64,000 nt of DNA from DATBLY01 sp963705545. GTDB taxonomy: Bacteria > Actinomycetota > UBA4738 > HRBIN12. The position numbers were made by a program, and so were the translations under genes. The stretch covers positions 868,001-932,000 of the forward strand of contig CAVPJX010000001.1 in NCBI GenBank assembly GCA_963705545.1, written 5' to 3'. Below are positions 8,410-16,696 of the stretch, one piece after another (positions within the stretch are counted from its first letter, which is position 1; every line of letters starts with the position of its first letter). The notes below the pieces were generated by a model, which was given only the letters and a program-made list of their open reading frames with translations, was not told where the DNA came from and made no database searches.

Positions 8410-8896
8410 CCGGAGGCTCGGGGATCGCCGACCGCGCGCGACCCGGGAGGCCGCCGTCAGGCGGGGGGCGACGGCAAGGCGCTCGGCTCCGCCGGGCCGG
8501 ACGGCTCGGACGACCCCGGGCGACCTCCCACACGCGGTTCAGGTGCTCCTGCGTGTACAGACCGATCCCGGCCGCGACGACGATCAGCAGGATCACGTTC
8601 AGGGCCGGCGAGATCTCCTGCTGGATGCCGAGGCGCTGCTCCATCGCGACGACGTGCTTCGACGTGTTGTAGACCGAGATGAACGGCGGGACGATGATCA
8701 GCCACCCGAGCGTGATCGCGAGCAGGGCCATGCCCGGGCGGACGGTCTCGTCGTGCTCGAACCGGCGGATCTCGTCGTTGACCTTGTAGTACCAGTAGAA
8801 GAAGTAGATGCCGAGCGTGACGATCGAGAGCGCGAGGACGCCGAGCGGGTCGCGCTTCAGGTAGCTCTCGCCCTCGATCCGAACGGTCTCGGCCAT
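8405..8896 (-). CDS. DUF4234-type small membrane protein
   Basis: Begins at ATG 8896. The segment YLKRDPLGVLALSIVTLGIY followed by FFYWYYKVNDEIRRF is the DUF4234 hallmark (helix, aromatic cluster, NDE). Further helices are LLAITLGWLIIVPPFISVY and LNVILLIVVAAGIGLYTQ. The last ~50 residues in this frame are arginine/proline junk. A one-base shift near 8515 gives a short end (EPSGPAEPSALPSPPA, stop at 8457), which is more natural. The family role is unknown. A TAGGGT box lies 6 nt before the ATG. Confidence 0.8.
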   Translation of the reverse strand: MAETVRIEGESYLKRDPLGVLALSIVTLGIYFFYWYYKVNDEIRRFEHDETVRPGMALLAITLGWLIIVPPFISVYNTSKHVVAMEQRLGIQQEISPALNVILLIVVAAGIGLYTQEHLNRVWEVARGRPSRPARRSRAPCRRPPPDGGLPGRARSAIPEPPV

Positions 8897-8900
8897 CGCC

Positions 8901-9518
8901 CTACCCTACCGGCGGGTCGGCGACGCCGATCACGTGACCGATCCAGTCGTCGCGGTCGGCGGCGTCCAGCAGCGCCGTCGCGAAGGCCGCACGCGCGATC
9001 GAGCGTCCCGGCGCCTTGCCGTCCACCACCGCGACGTACGGTTCGTCGGCGGGGTCGTCCGTCAGGAACGGGGTCGCGACCACGGTCCAGTCCAGGTCGC
9101 TCGCGCGCAGGATCGCGACGTCGCGACGATGCTCGGCGGCCACGTTCGCGTACTCGCCGGTCACCTCGTCGTCGGTGAACACCCTCGCGTTGGCCGCGAT
9201 CACGACCCGGCGCACGCCCACCGACCCCATCGCGTGCACGATCGTCCGCGTCGCGTCGGAGATCTCGGTGACCGTGACGCCGGCGACCGGGCCCAGCGCG
9301 GAGATCACCGCGTCCTGCCCCACCAGCACGCCCGCCACGGCGTCCGCGTCGCCCGGATCGCCCTGCCGGACGTGCACCGCGTCGGGGAACCACTGCTTCG
9401 ACGCGTCGCGGACGAAGGCGGTCACGTCGTGACCTCGCCGCATGCCCAGCTCGACGACGAGGCGGCCGGTGCGTCCGCTCGCCCCGAAGACGACGATCCG
9501 GCGTCCGCCCTCGGCCAT
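8901..9518 (-). CDS. NAD(P)-binding protein of the atypical SDR/NmrA type
   Basis: A 205-residue Rossmann protein related to biliverdin reductase B and NmrA-like atypical SDRs. The dinucleotide loop is VVFGASGRTGRLVVEL (GxxGxxG), followed by AFVRDASK, a DAVISALG strand and RVVIAANARVF. The lateral segment ILRASDLDWTVVATPFLTD matches the family's 'RPPxLTD' region. It may reduce a quinone or flavin or act as a redox-sensing regulator; no substrate is evident. GAGAGG upstream of ATG 9518 is a plausible ribosome-binding site. Confidence 0.85.
   Translation of the reverse strand: MAEGGRRIVVFGASGRTGRLVVELGMRRGHDVTAFVRDASKQWFPDAVHVRQGDPGDADAVAGVLVGQDAVISALGPVAGVTVTEISDATRTIVHAMGSVGVRRVVIAANARVFTDDEVTGEYANVAAEHRRDVAILRASDLDWTVVATPFLTDDPADEPYVAVVDGKAPGRSIARAAFATALLDAADRDDWIGHVIGVADPPVG
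8903..8908 (-). promoter_or_regulatory. -10 box TAGGGT, leaderless start of DUF4234 gene
   Basis: TAGGGT on the minus strand lies 6 nt before the ATG at 8896 and overlaps the stop of the gene behind it. There is no ribosome-binding site, consistent with leaderless translation. Confidence 0.5.
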
Positions 9519-9543
9519 CGCGTGCCTCTCGTCCGGGGCGGCC

Positions 9544-9771
9544 TCAGGTGAAGAGCCAGACGGAGACCGCCGCGATCGCGACGATCCCGATCGCGACCGC
9601 GATCAACGTGTACGTCAGGGTCCGGCCGCCGCCCGACCGGTCGTGCGTGTCGAGCCCGATGTCGTGCGCCACCTCGCGCTCCCGCTGATGGTGCATCTGC
9701 TCGAGGTCGGTCTTCGTGCCGGCCTTCGGCAGGTGTCGGCGCCCCTTGCGCTTCTTCCCGCTGCTGCCCAT
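9544..9771 (-). CDS. Small basic single-pass membrane protein
   Basis: A 75-residue protein I cannot assign to a family. The N-terminal half is highly charged (GSSGKKRKGRRHLPKAG, LEQMHHQREREVAHDI) and the C-terminus is one membrane helix (TLIAVAIGIVAIAAVSVWLF). This makes it a tail-anchored-type protein with a cytosolic basic arm. A TAGGGT box 7 nt before the ATG supports it as a real, leaderless gene. It may bind nucleic acid or ribosomes at the membrane, but that is speculation. Confidence 0.6.
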   Translation of the reverse strand: MGSSGKKRKGRRHLPKAGTKTDLEQMHHQREREVAHDIGLDTHDRSGGGRTLTYTLIAVAIGIVAIAAVSVWLFT

Positions 9772-9778
9772 AGGTTGA

Positions 9779-9784
9779 ACCCTA
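9779..9784 (-). promoter_or_regulatory. -10 box TAGGGT before small membrane protein
   Basis: TAGGGT on the minus strand lies 7 nt before the ATG at 9771, matching the leaderless pattern seen at 8404, 8903, 16685 and 21051. Confidence 0.45.
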
Positions 9785-10018
9785 TAGGGCTGGGGCGCTG
9801 CCGACGCCGGCGAACCACGCCTCGGTGCCGGTGATCCCGAGCGCGGTCACGACCGTCGCGATGGAGCGACTACCTGACGCGGCGTTCGTGAAGGTGCCGA
9901 CGAGGCCGGTGAAGCGGACCCGTGGCTCGCTGATCCTGGAGCTGCATGACGTCCCTCCCGGATGACGCGGACCGGCCGGCCCGCTGGGCCGGTCGGTCGT
10001 GTCGGCGGGCGGGTCCGC
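9785..10018 (-). other. Stretch with a protein-like remnant and a copied start region
   Basis: No complete gene is visible. The minus strand from about 9945 to the TAG at 9782-9784 reads RISEPRVRFTGLVGTFTNAA and then SIATVVTALGITGTEAWF, which looks like the end of a real protein. Its 5' part overlaps, in another frame, a copy (ATG 9947, MQLQDQRA) of the first codons of the gene at 10662-11207. The remainder to 10018 shows nothing. I read this as a small rearranged remnant. Confidence 0.3.
9923..9957 (-). repeat. Duplicated translation-start region, copy 1
   Basis: About 34 bases match 11183-11217 with one mismatch. They cover a GGAGGGACGTC ribosome-binding region, the ATG and eight codons (M-E/Q-LQDQRA). 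Here no complete gene follows. Confidence 0.65.
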
Positions 10019-10495
10019 TCAGTGGCAGGGTTCCACCGTTGCCCGGGGGACGAGCCCCTGTTCGATGAGCCGCTTCGTGCGGTACGGCTCGCCGGCGAGC
10101 GTCGCCTCCGGGATGACTCCGGCGGCGACCCCGGCCATCACCGCGCGCTCGTCGGGGCAGTACAGCGGCGCCACCGGCGCCACGGCGGCCTCGAGCGTCG
10201 CACTTGGGACCAGGCCCTCGGCCACGAGCTGCTTCGTGCGGAACGGTTCCCGCGTGAGCACGGAGCGTGGCAGGACGCCGTCGGCTACCAGCCGGATCGT
10301 CGTCGCCTCGTCCCGCGTGTAGATCGCGCTCCCGACTCGGTTCCCGACGTCCACCGAGCCCTGCGTCCAGAGCGTCCACACCGCCGTCCCGATGACCCCG
10401 GCGATCGCCAGGATCGCGATCGCCCCCGTCCCCCGGCCGATGCCCGGCCGAGGAGCGGACAACGTGGTGCCGTCCCGATCGATCGTGCCTTCCAT
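10019..10495 (-). CDS. Membrane-anchored protein with three internal repeats
   Basis: Starts at ATG 10495 after a good GGGAGG; about 158 residues. One membrane helix (AIAILAIAGVIGTAVWTLW) is followed by three to four copies of a helix-turn unit of about 35 residues: RLVADGVLPRSVLTREPF, QLVAEGLVPSATLEAAV and RLIEQGLVPRATVEPCH, with REPFRTK/GEPYRTK linkers. The repeat has the form x-L-(V/I)-x-(D/E)-G-(V/L)-(V/L)-P-x-(A/S)-(T/V)-L, reminiscent of SHOCT-type short C-terminal helices. I do not recognise the family. It lies next to another repeat-bearing single-pass protein (10662-11207). Confidence 0.65.
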   Translation of the reverse strand: MEGTIDRDGTTLSAPRPGIGRGTGAIAILAIAGVIGTAVWTLWTQGSVDVGNRVGSAIYTRDEATTIRLVADGVLPRSVLTREPFRTKQLVAEGLVPSATLEAAVAPVAPLYCPDERAVMAGVAAGVIPEATLAGEPYRTKRLIEQGLVPRATVEPCH

Positions 10496-10661
10496 CTCGA
10501 CCTCCCTTCCCGTCGCCCTCAGATCGAGGCCTCGATGCGAGGGTGGATCCACCCGGACAGCTCGCGGATCATGCTTGCGACCTCCTGCTCTTCACGATCG
10601 ACCGGACCGGAAGAGCGCGATCGGTGGAACTCGACGGCGTACCTCGGCGGACGGACGGCCA

Positions 10662-11207
10662 TCAGCTGGCTCCGAGCGAACCCAGGTCCGCCCACGCCGC
10701 CGCGACGACCGCGGCCGTCTGCGGGTCACGGACCGCCAGACGCGAGTCCACCTCCGTCGGCTGGATGAGGCCGGCGGCCAGGCCGTCGATCCACGAGACC
10801 GCCTGCCGGAGCTGTGCCGGCTCGGTGAGCGAGCTCAGATCCGACCACGCCGCCATGACGGCCTTCGCCGTCTCCGGGTCCCGGGCGGCGAGCCGCGCGT
10901 CGACCTCTGGCGGCAGGATGCGGCCGGTGGCCAGGCCATCGATCCACTCGGTAGCCGTTCGGATGGCGACGAGTCCCGCCTTCGGGTGGCTCAGACCGTG
11001 GACGGGTCCAGCGGCCCCCGAACCGGCGAGGGATGAAGCTGGTTCCCCCCGCGACGAGACCGCGATCGTCGCGACGACGAGCGTCGTGCAGGCGACGACC
11101 CCCGCGATCACCCAGCCACGGGTTCGGTTCACCGGCCTCGAGGCCGCGTGGTCCGCCGGCGACCCCTGGTAGGCCTCGTCGGCTGCTCGCTGATCCTGGA
11201 GCTCCAT
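10662..11207 (-). CDS. Membrane-anchored protein with two tandem 44-residue repeats
   Basis: A 181-residue protein from ATG 11207 with GGAGGGACGTC upstream. It has a short cytosolic arm (MELQDQRAADEAYQG) and one membrane helix (GWVIAGVVACTTLVVATIAV). Two near-identical helical repeats follow: WIDGLATGRILPPEVDARLA + ARDPETAKAVMAAWSDL, then WIDGLAAGLIQPTEVDSRLA + VRDPQTAAVVAAAWADL. The close identity of the repeats suggests a recent internal duplication. No family is recognised. Its start region is duplicated at 9923-9957. Confidence 0.65.
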   Translation of the reverse strand: MELQDQRAADEAYQGSPADHAASRPVNRTRGWVIAGVVACTTLVVATIAVSSRGEPASSLAGSGAAGPVHGLSHPKAGLVAIRTATEWIDGLATGRILPPEVDARLAARDPETAKAVMAAWSDLSSLTEPAQLRQAVSWIDGLAAGLIQPTEVDSRLAVRDPQTAAVVAAAWADLGSLGAS

Positions 11208-11217
11208 GACGTCCCTC
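11183..11217 (-). repeat. Duplicated translation-start region, copy 2
   Basis: The functional copy: ribosome-binding site, ATG and first codons of the gene at 10662-11207. It matches 9923-9957 with one mismatch over about 34 bases. Confidence 0.65.
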
Positions 11218-11294
11218 CTTCCTCGGTGGCTCGAAAGCTAGTGAGGAGGGAGGGCCCACCGAAACGTGGAAACCCACACGGTTTGCTCGAGGCC

Positions 11295-14087
11295 CTACGG
11301 GTCGGAGGCGGACACCCTTCGGCTGAGATGTCGCACGAGCTCCGCCCGCGATCGGATCCCGAGCTTGCGGTAGATCTGGGTCAGGGCGGACTCGACCGTG
11401 CGGTCGGCGACGACGAGGATCGCAGCGATCTCCTTGTTCCGCTTGCCCTCGGCGACGAGCTCGGCGATGCGCCGTTCGCTCGGCGTGAGCTCGTCGCCCG
11501 CCGGCGTGCGTCCACCGATGCGTCCGAGCTCGTTCCGGGCCCGATCGGCCCAGATGGCCGCGCCGAGCTCCTCGAAGATCGCGAGGGCCTCGCCGAGCGC
11601 CTGGCGAGCGGCCGCCCTCATCCTCGCCTGCCTCCGCGTCATGCCGAGCGCGAGGAGGGTGCGTCCTCGATCGAACGGGATCGGGACGCGCTGGTGCTGC
11701 TCCAGAGCGCGCTCGAACGACGCCAGCGCGCCCTCGCGATCCCCCTGCGCCGCCTGCAGGAGCCCACGGCACCGACCGGCGGCCGCGAGCGCGGATGCTC
11801 GGTCGAGCCGCTGCGCCTCCGCCTCGAGTCGCTCCAGGATCGTCGCGGCCTCCTCGAGGCGATCGAGCGCGACCAACGCCTCGATCTCGTCCGGCACGAA
11901 GCGCATCGAGCCCGGCTCGCGGACGCCGCCGGCCTCCAGCCGTTGGACGAGCGGACCGAGGACGCGGTCGACGGCGTCAGGATGGTCGAGCGATAGCTCG
12001 AGCACGCCGATCGCGGTCGAGGCCAGGATGGTCGCGATCATGACGCCCTGCTCCTCCGCCCGGTCGAGGACGTCCGTCACCACACCGGCGGACCCGTCGA
12101 GCGTGCCGGTCGAGGCCTCGACCAACACCTGCACGCCGAGAGCGAACAGCCGCTGGGACTCCTGTCCGATCTGCGACGAGAGCTCGATCGACTCCTGAGC
12201 GAGGTGCTGGGCGCTCGTCCAGCTCCCGATCAGGTACTCGACGAGGCTGGCGTTCGCCAAGGTCCACGCCAGGGAGCTCTCCTCTCCCCGCTCCTCCGCA
12301 CGGGCGCGGAGGGACCGGAACACCTCCCGTGCCTCGACCAGTTCGTCCACCCACGTCAGGTTCGCGCCGAGGGTGAAGGCGGGACTCGAGGCGAGCCGCG
12401 GGCTGATCGTGTCCCCGCCGAGATCTTGAGCGCGAGCGATCGCTTCTCGCCAGCTGTTCCCGCCCATGAGGGCGTCGGAGAGCGCGAACTCGGTGACCGC
12501 CTCGACCTGTGCCCGTGCGTCCCCGCTCTCCTCTGCCAGAGCGAGGGCCGTCATCGCGTGCTCCGCTGCCGACGGCAGGTCCGAGCGTTGGAGGTTGAGG
12601 GCGCCGGCGAGGCCCGACTCGAGCCACGGACGGAGCGTCGGATCGTCGTCCGCTTCCGCGAGGCCGGCCCGGAAGAGCTCTGCCGCGCGACGGCGGTCTC
12701 CTTCGAAGAGGAAGCCGCTCCCCTGCCAGTACAGAACCTCGCTGCGCTCGTGGCCCGAAGCGGCGGCTCGGTCTGCAGAGCGCAGGAGCTCGTGCATCCG
12801 GCCGCTGTCCCCCGTCTCGAACGCGGCGACGGCCGCATGGATCGTGCGTCGATGGCGCGCCTCGTGGTCGGCCGCAGGCGTGAGCCGCCTCGCCTGCTCC
12901 GACAGTTCGGCGGCGGTCGCAAGGGCGCCGCGACCCTGCGCGCGGCGGGCCTCCGCCTCGAGCACCCCGGCGATCCGCTCGTCCTCGGTCGCCGCCGACA
13001 GTGCGAGGTGTCGCGCGCGTTCCTCCGGATCCGAGACGATCCCCGCGAGCATCGCGTGCACCGCCCGTCGCTCCTCGTTGCCACCCGATGCGTACACCGC
13101 CGAGGCCAGCAGGGGGTGGGAGAAGCGGATCCGATCTCGCTCGATCAAGATCACGCCGGCCGCGAGCGCGGGACGCAGGACCGGCTCGGGATCGGAGCCC
13201 GCGATCCGCTCGAGGATCCGGAGCGTCGGTTGCGACAGCGCGGAGGTGGCCAAGAGGACCTCCCGCGTCTCGTCCGGAAGACCGGCGAGGCGGTCCGTAA
13301 CGAGGGTCGAGAGCTCGCCCGGGAGCGGCTCGTCCGGCTCGAGCCCGACCGCGCCACGCTCGAGGGCATGGCCGATCTCGAGCGCGTAGAACGGGTTCCC
13401 CCCGGAGAGCTCGTACAGCCTGCGGAGCTTCGGCCGCGCGAGAAGGAGCCCGAGTCGGTCGTGCAGGAGCCGCTGCGTCGCGGCGAGGCTGAGCGGACCA
13501 ACCTCCAGCACGCGCACCTGACCCTCTGGGAACGCGCGGTCGATCTCGGGAGATCCCGGGGACGACGTGGTCCGCCACCCGTACAGCAGGCCGACGGGTT
13601 CCCCCCGCAGACGCCGGAACGCGAACGCGAGAGCCGACGCCGAAGACCGGTCGAGCCATTGCAGATCATCGATCGCGATCACGATCCGATGCTCGGCGGA
13701 CATCGCTCGGAGGCCTCCCAGGAGCGCGAGCGAGATCGCTCGTTCGTCCGGCGGCGGACCATCGAGGTCTTCGAGCAGGAGCGCCACGGCGAGCGCACGT
13801 CGTTGCGGTTCGGGCAGCGCCGTCAGGATCTCGTCCAGGCACGTCTCGAGCAGGTCGCCGAGCCCGGCGAAGGACAACGCGATCTCCGACTCCACCGGCC
13901 TCGTCGTGAGGACCCGATGCGAGGCGGCCGCGGCCGCCATGCCCGTGCGCCAGAGCGTGGTCTTGCCGATCCCGGCCTCCCCTCGGAGAGCGAAGGCGCC
14001 CGGGAACGACCCCGGTTCGTCGAGCCATGCGGCGATGGATCGGACCTCGTCCTCACGACCGACCAGACCCTCGGGTTCCGGATCCAC
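11295..14087 (-). CDS. Large LuxR-family regulator with N-terminal AAA ATPase (LAL/MalT type)
   Basis: A 930-residue signal-transduction ATPase. An N-terminal AAA/NACHT-like domain carries Walker A GEAGIGKTTLW (about residues 36-46) and Walker B IVIAIDDLQWLDRSS (about 138-152). A long helical, TPR-like middle (about 380-850) follows, and a C-terminal LuxR helix-turn-helix (ELTPSERRIAELVAEGKRNK ... TVESALTQIYRKLGIRSRAE). Such regulators use ATP and an inducer to activate transcription of degradation or secondary-metabolite genes. It is intact. It stands alone, so its targets cannot be inferred from the neighbours, although the repeat membrane proteins at 10-11.2 kb are directly downstream. Confidence 0.92.
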   Translation of the reverse strand: MDPEPEGLVGREDEVRSIAAWLDEPGSFPGAFALRGEAGIGKTTLWRTGMAAAAASHRVLTTRPVESEIALSFAGLGDLLETCLDEILTALPEPQRRALAVALLLEDLDGPPPDERAISLALLGGLRAMSAEHRIVIAIDDLQWLDRSSASALAFAFRRLRGEPVGLLYGWRTTSSPGSPEIDRAFPEGQVRVLEVGPLSLAATQRLLHDRLGLLLARPKLRRLYELSGGNPFYALEIGHALERGAVGLEPDEPLPGELSTLVTDRLAGLPDETREVLLATSALSQPTLRILERIAGSDPEPVLRPALAAGVILIERDRIRFSHPLLASAVYASGGNEERRAVHAMLAGIVSDPEERARHLALSAATEDERIAGVLEAEARRAQGRGALATAAELSEQARRLTPAADHEARHRRTIHAAVAAFETGDSGRMHELLRSADRAAASGHERSEVLYWQGSGFLFEGDRRRAAELFRAGLAEADDDPTLRPWLESGLAGALNLQRSDLPSAAEHAMTALALAEESGDARAQVEAVTEFALSDALMGGNSWREAIARAQDLGGDTISPRLASSPAFTLGANLTWVDELVEAREVFRSLRARAEERGEESSLAWTLANASLVEYLIGSWTSAQHLAQESIELSSQIGQESQRLFALGVQVLVEASTGTLDGSAGVVTDVLDRAEEQGVMIATILASTAIGVLELSLDHPDAVDRVLGPLVQRLEAGGVREPGSMRFVPDEIEALVALDRLEEAATILERLEAEAQRLDRASALAAAGRCRGLLQAAQGDREGALASFERALEQHQRVPIPFDRGRTLLALGMTRRQARMRAAARQALGEALAIFEELGAAIWADRARNELGRIGGRTPAGDELTPSERRIAELVAEGKRNKEIAAILVVADRTVESALTQIYRKLGIRSRAELVRHLSRRVSASDP

Positions 14088-14154
14088 CGGGTAGCCATAG
14101 CACGCATATCCAGCGGATGCAGGTCCGAGGGTCGGTCGCCCGCGCTGCTGTCGG

Positions 14155-16497
14155 CTACGCCGCGTCGGAGGCGGCGGGAGCCGCCTCCGACCGAAGGGCC
14201 ACCTCGAGCACGTCGCCGAGATCCTCGGCGACGTGGAACGCGATCTGCTCGCGCACCTGCTCGGGGACGTCCTCCAGGTCGCCCTCGTTCCGCTTGGGGA
14301 GGACGACCTCGGTGAGCCCCGCCCGGTGCGCGGCGAGCACCTTCTGCTTCACGCCCCCGATCGGCAGCACGCGGCCCTGCAGCGTGACCTCGCCGGTCAT
14401 GCCGACGTTCGCGCGCACCGGGGTGTCGGTCAGCAGCGAGACCAACGCGGTCGTCATCGTGACGCCGGCGCTCGGCCCGTCCTTCGGCACCGCGCCGGCC
14501 GGCACGTGCACGTGGAACCGGCCCTTCAGCCGCTCCGTCGGGATCCCCAGCTCGTCGGCGTGCGCCCGCACGTAGCTGAGCGCGATCTGCGCGGACTCCT
14601 TCATCACGTCGCCGAGCTGCCCGGTGAGCGTGAGCCCGTCCGACTCGCTCGCGTCGCGGCTCGCCTCGATGAACAGGACGTCGCCGCCGACGCCCGTGAC
14701 GGCGAGGCCCGTGGCCACGCCCGGCACCGCGGTCCGATCGGCGGCCTCGAAGAAGAACTGCTGGCGGCCGAGGAACGTCCGCACGTCGTCGGCGTCGATC
14801 GTGATCGGCGCCGTCGCGTCGCCCGACGCGAGCTTCGTCGCCACCTTCCGCAGCGCCTTGCCGATCTCGCGCTCGAGGTTGCGGACCCCGGCCTCGCGGG
14901 TGTAGTCGCCGACGATCGCGCGCAGGGCGTCGTCGGTCAGCACGACCTCGTCGTCGCGCAGGCCGTTCCGCTCCCGCTGACGCGCGACCAGGTGGTGCTT
15001 CGCGATCGCGACCTTCTCGTCCTCGGTGTAGCCGTCGATCCGGATCACCTCCATCCGGTCGAACAGCGGCCCGGGGATCGTCTCGGCCACGTTCGCGGTC
15101 GTGATGAACAGGACCTCGGACAGGTCGAGGTCGACGTCGAGGTAGTGGTCGCGGAACGTGTGGTTCTGCGCCGGGTCCAGCACCTCGAGCAGCGCGGACG
15201 ACGGGTCGCCGCGCCAGTCGGCGCCGACCTTGTCGATCTCGTCCAGCATCATCACCGGGTTCTTCGTGCCGGCGTCCTTCAGCGCGCGGACGATGCGGCC
15301 CGGCAGCGCGCCGACGTAGGTGCGCCGGTGCCCGCGGATCTCGGCCTCGTCGTGGATCCCGCCGAGCGAGACGCGCACGAACCTCCGCCCGAGGGCGCGC
15401 GCGACCGACTCGCCGAGCGACGTCTTGCCGACGCCCGGGGGTCCGACCAGCGTGAGGATCGCGCCGGATCCGCGCCCGGTCGCCTCGCCGAGGCCGCGCT
15501 CCTGACGGAGCTTGCGCACCGCCAGGTACTCGAGGATGCGGTCCTTCACGTCCTGCAGGCCCTCGTGGTCGGCGTCCAGCACGGCGCGCGCCTCGGAGAT
15601 ATCGAGGTTGTCGTCCGTGCGCACGCTCCACGGCAGCTCGGTCATCCAGTCGAGGTACGTCCGGATCCACCCGTACTCGGGCGACTGCTCGGAGGTGCGC
15701 TCCAGCCGGCCCAGCTCGCGCTCGGCCTCCTTGCGGACGTCCTCCGGCATCCCGGCGGCCTCGATCTTGGCGCGGTACTCCTCGACGACGTTCTCCTCGC
15801 CGTCCTCGCCGAGCTCCTTGCGGATCGCGCTCATCTGCTCGCGCAGCAGGAACTCGCGCTGGCGCTTCTCCATCCCCTCGGAGACCTCGGTGCGGATCTT
15901 GTCCTTCAGCTCGAGGTCGGCGAGCGTGTCCTTCGCCCAGGCGAGCACCTTCTCGAGGCGCGCCTCGACGTCGGTCGTCTCGAGCACCTCGATCTTCCGC
16001 TCGAACGACAGGTCCGGGGAGTAGCCGGCGGTGTCGGCGATCGCGCCCGGATCGGTGATCCCGCGGAGGAACTCCGCGACCTGCGGCACGCCGCGCGCCT
16101 CGACGATGTTCTCGACCACGGCGCGGTACTCGCGCGCGAGGGTCGTCGCCCGCTCGGTCTCGCCGCCCTCCTCGACGGGCTCGATCTGGACCCAGGTGGC
16201 CTCGCCGGTCCCGGGGATCCCGAGGCCGACCGCGGCGCGGCGCAGGCCACGGATCACGACCGCCTCCACGCCGCCGCGGAGCTGGCCGACGTCCTCGACC
16301 TTCGCGACGGTCCCGATCCGCGCGTAGCGGCCGTCGATCCGGGGAACCAGCAGCAGCACGCCGTCCGCATCGGCGGCGGCGTGGATCGCGGCGCGCGCCT
16401 CGTCGGACTCGATCGTGAGGGTCACGACCATGCCGGGCAGCACGACGCCGGTGGTCAGGGGCAGCAGGGGTAGGGCACGGGTATCGATCTCGGCCAT
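14155..16497 (-). CDS. lon: ATP-dependent Lon protease
   Basis: A 780-residue LonA. An N-terminal substrate-binding domain (ALPLLPLTTGVVLPGMVVTL) is followed by a coiled linker (LLREQMSAIRKELGEDGEEN). The AAA module has Walker A GPPGVGKTSLG and Walker B MMLDEIDKVG, the sensor segment is LFITTANVAETIPGPLFDRM, and the C-terminal protease domain has catalytic serine in PKDGPSAGVTMTT and lysine in GGVKQKVLAAHRAG. It degrades misfolded and regulatory proteins in the cytosol. The start at ATG 16497 is preceded by AGGAG. It is divergent from moxR with about 200 bp between; no HspR or CIRCE site is obvious there. Confidence 0.97.
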   Translation of the reverse strand: MAEIDTRALPLLPLTTGVVLPGMVVTLTIESDEARAAIHAAADADGVLLLVPRIDGRYARIGTVAKVEDVGQLRGGVEAVVIRGLRRAAVGLGIPGTGEATWVQIEPVEEGGETERATTLAREYRAVVENIVEARGVPQVAEFLRGITDPGAIADTAGYSPDLSFERKIEVLETTDVEARLEKVLAWAKDTLADLELKDKIRTEVSEGMEKRQREFLLREQMSAIRKELGEDGEENVVEEYRAKIEAAGMPEDVRKEAERELGRLERTSEQSPEYGWIRTYLDWMTELPWSVRTDDNLDISEARAVLDADHEGLQDVKDRILEYLAVRKLRQERGLGEATGRGSGAILTLVGPPGVGKTSLGESVARALGRRFVRVSLGGIHDEAEIRGHRRTYVGALPGRIVRALKDAGTKNPVMMLDEIDKVGADWRGDPSSALLEVLDPAQNHTFRDHYLDVDLDLSEVLFITTANVAETIPGPLFDRMEVIRIDGYTEDEKVAIAKHHLVARQRERNGLRDDEVVLTDDALRAIVGDYTREAGVRNLEREIGKALRKVATKLASGDATAPITIDADDVRTFLGRQQFFFEAADRTAVPGVATGLAVTGVGGDVLFIEASRDASESDGLTLTGQLGDVMKESAQIALSYVRAHADELGIPTERLKGRFHVHVPAGAVPKDGPSAGVTMTTALVSLLTDTPVRANVGMTGEVTLQGRVLPIGGVKQKVLAAHRAGLTEVVLPKRNEGDLEDVPEQVREQIAFHVAEDLGDVLEVALRSEAAPAASDAA
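14164..14191 (-). terminator. Strong hairpin at the end of lon
   Basis: A perfect 11-bp inverted repeat (arms 14164-14174 and 14181-14191, 6-nt loop) lies inside the last codons of lon. It could act as a terminator or RNA-stabilising hairpin. No T-run follows, so intrinsic termination would be weak. Confidence 0.4.
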
Positions 16498-16684
16498 GGC
16501 GTTCACGTCTCCTGACGGGAGGTTCCACGGCCAAGAACGGGCGGCGGGGCCGTCGCTATTCCCAGGCGTAAGCATGATTACAGCCCGTTGACCAGGCCGA
16601 CGAGCCCGACCGCCACGCGGCGACCGGATGCTCCACGACGTGCCCCGAGGCAAGGAACCGCAACCGGCCCCGCCGCGACCGCCC

Positions 16685-16690
16685 TATCCT
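16685..16690 (+). promoter_or_regulatory. -10 box TATCCT, leaderless start of moxR
   Basis: TATCCT ends 6 nt before the ATG at 16697. No Shine-Dalgarno sequence lies between, which supports this start over an in-frame ATG at 16628. Confidence 0.5.
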
Positions 16691-16696
16691 GCGCAC

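Noticed and set aside
12204..14315. A 703-codon open frame on the plus strand
   Set aside because: It is the antisense shadow of the LuxR-family regulator; the high GC content leaves such frames open. It shows no domain sense.
14233..16473. A 746-codon open frame opposite lon
   Set aside because: The composition is low-complexity Leu/Asp/Val/Arg, the mirror of Lon codons, with no start signal.
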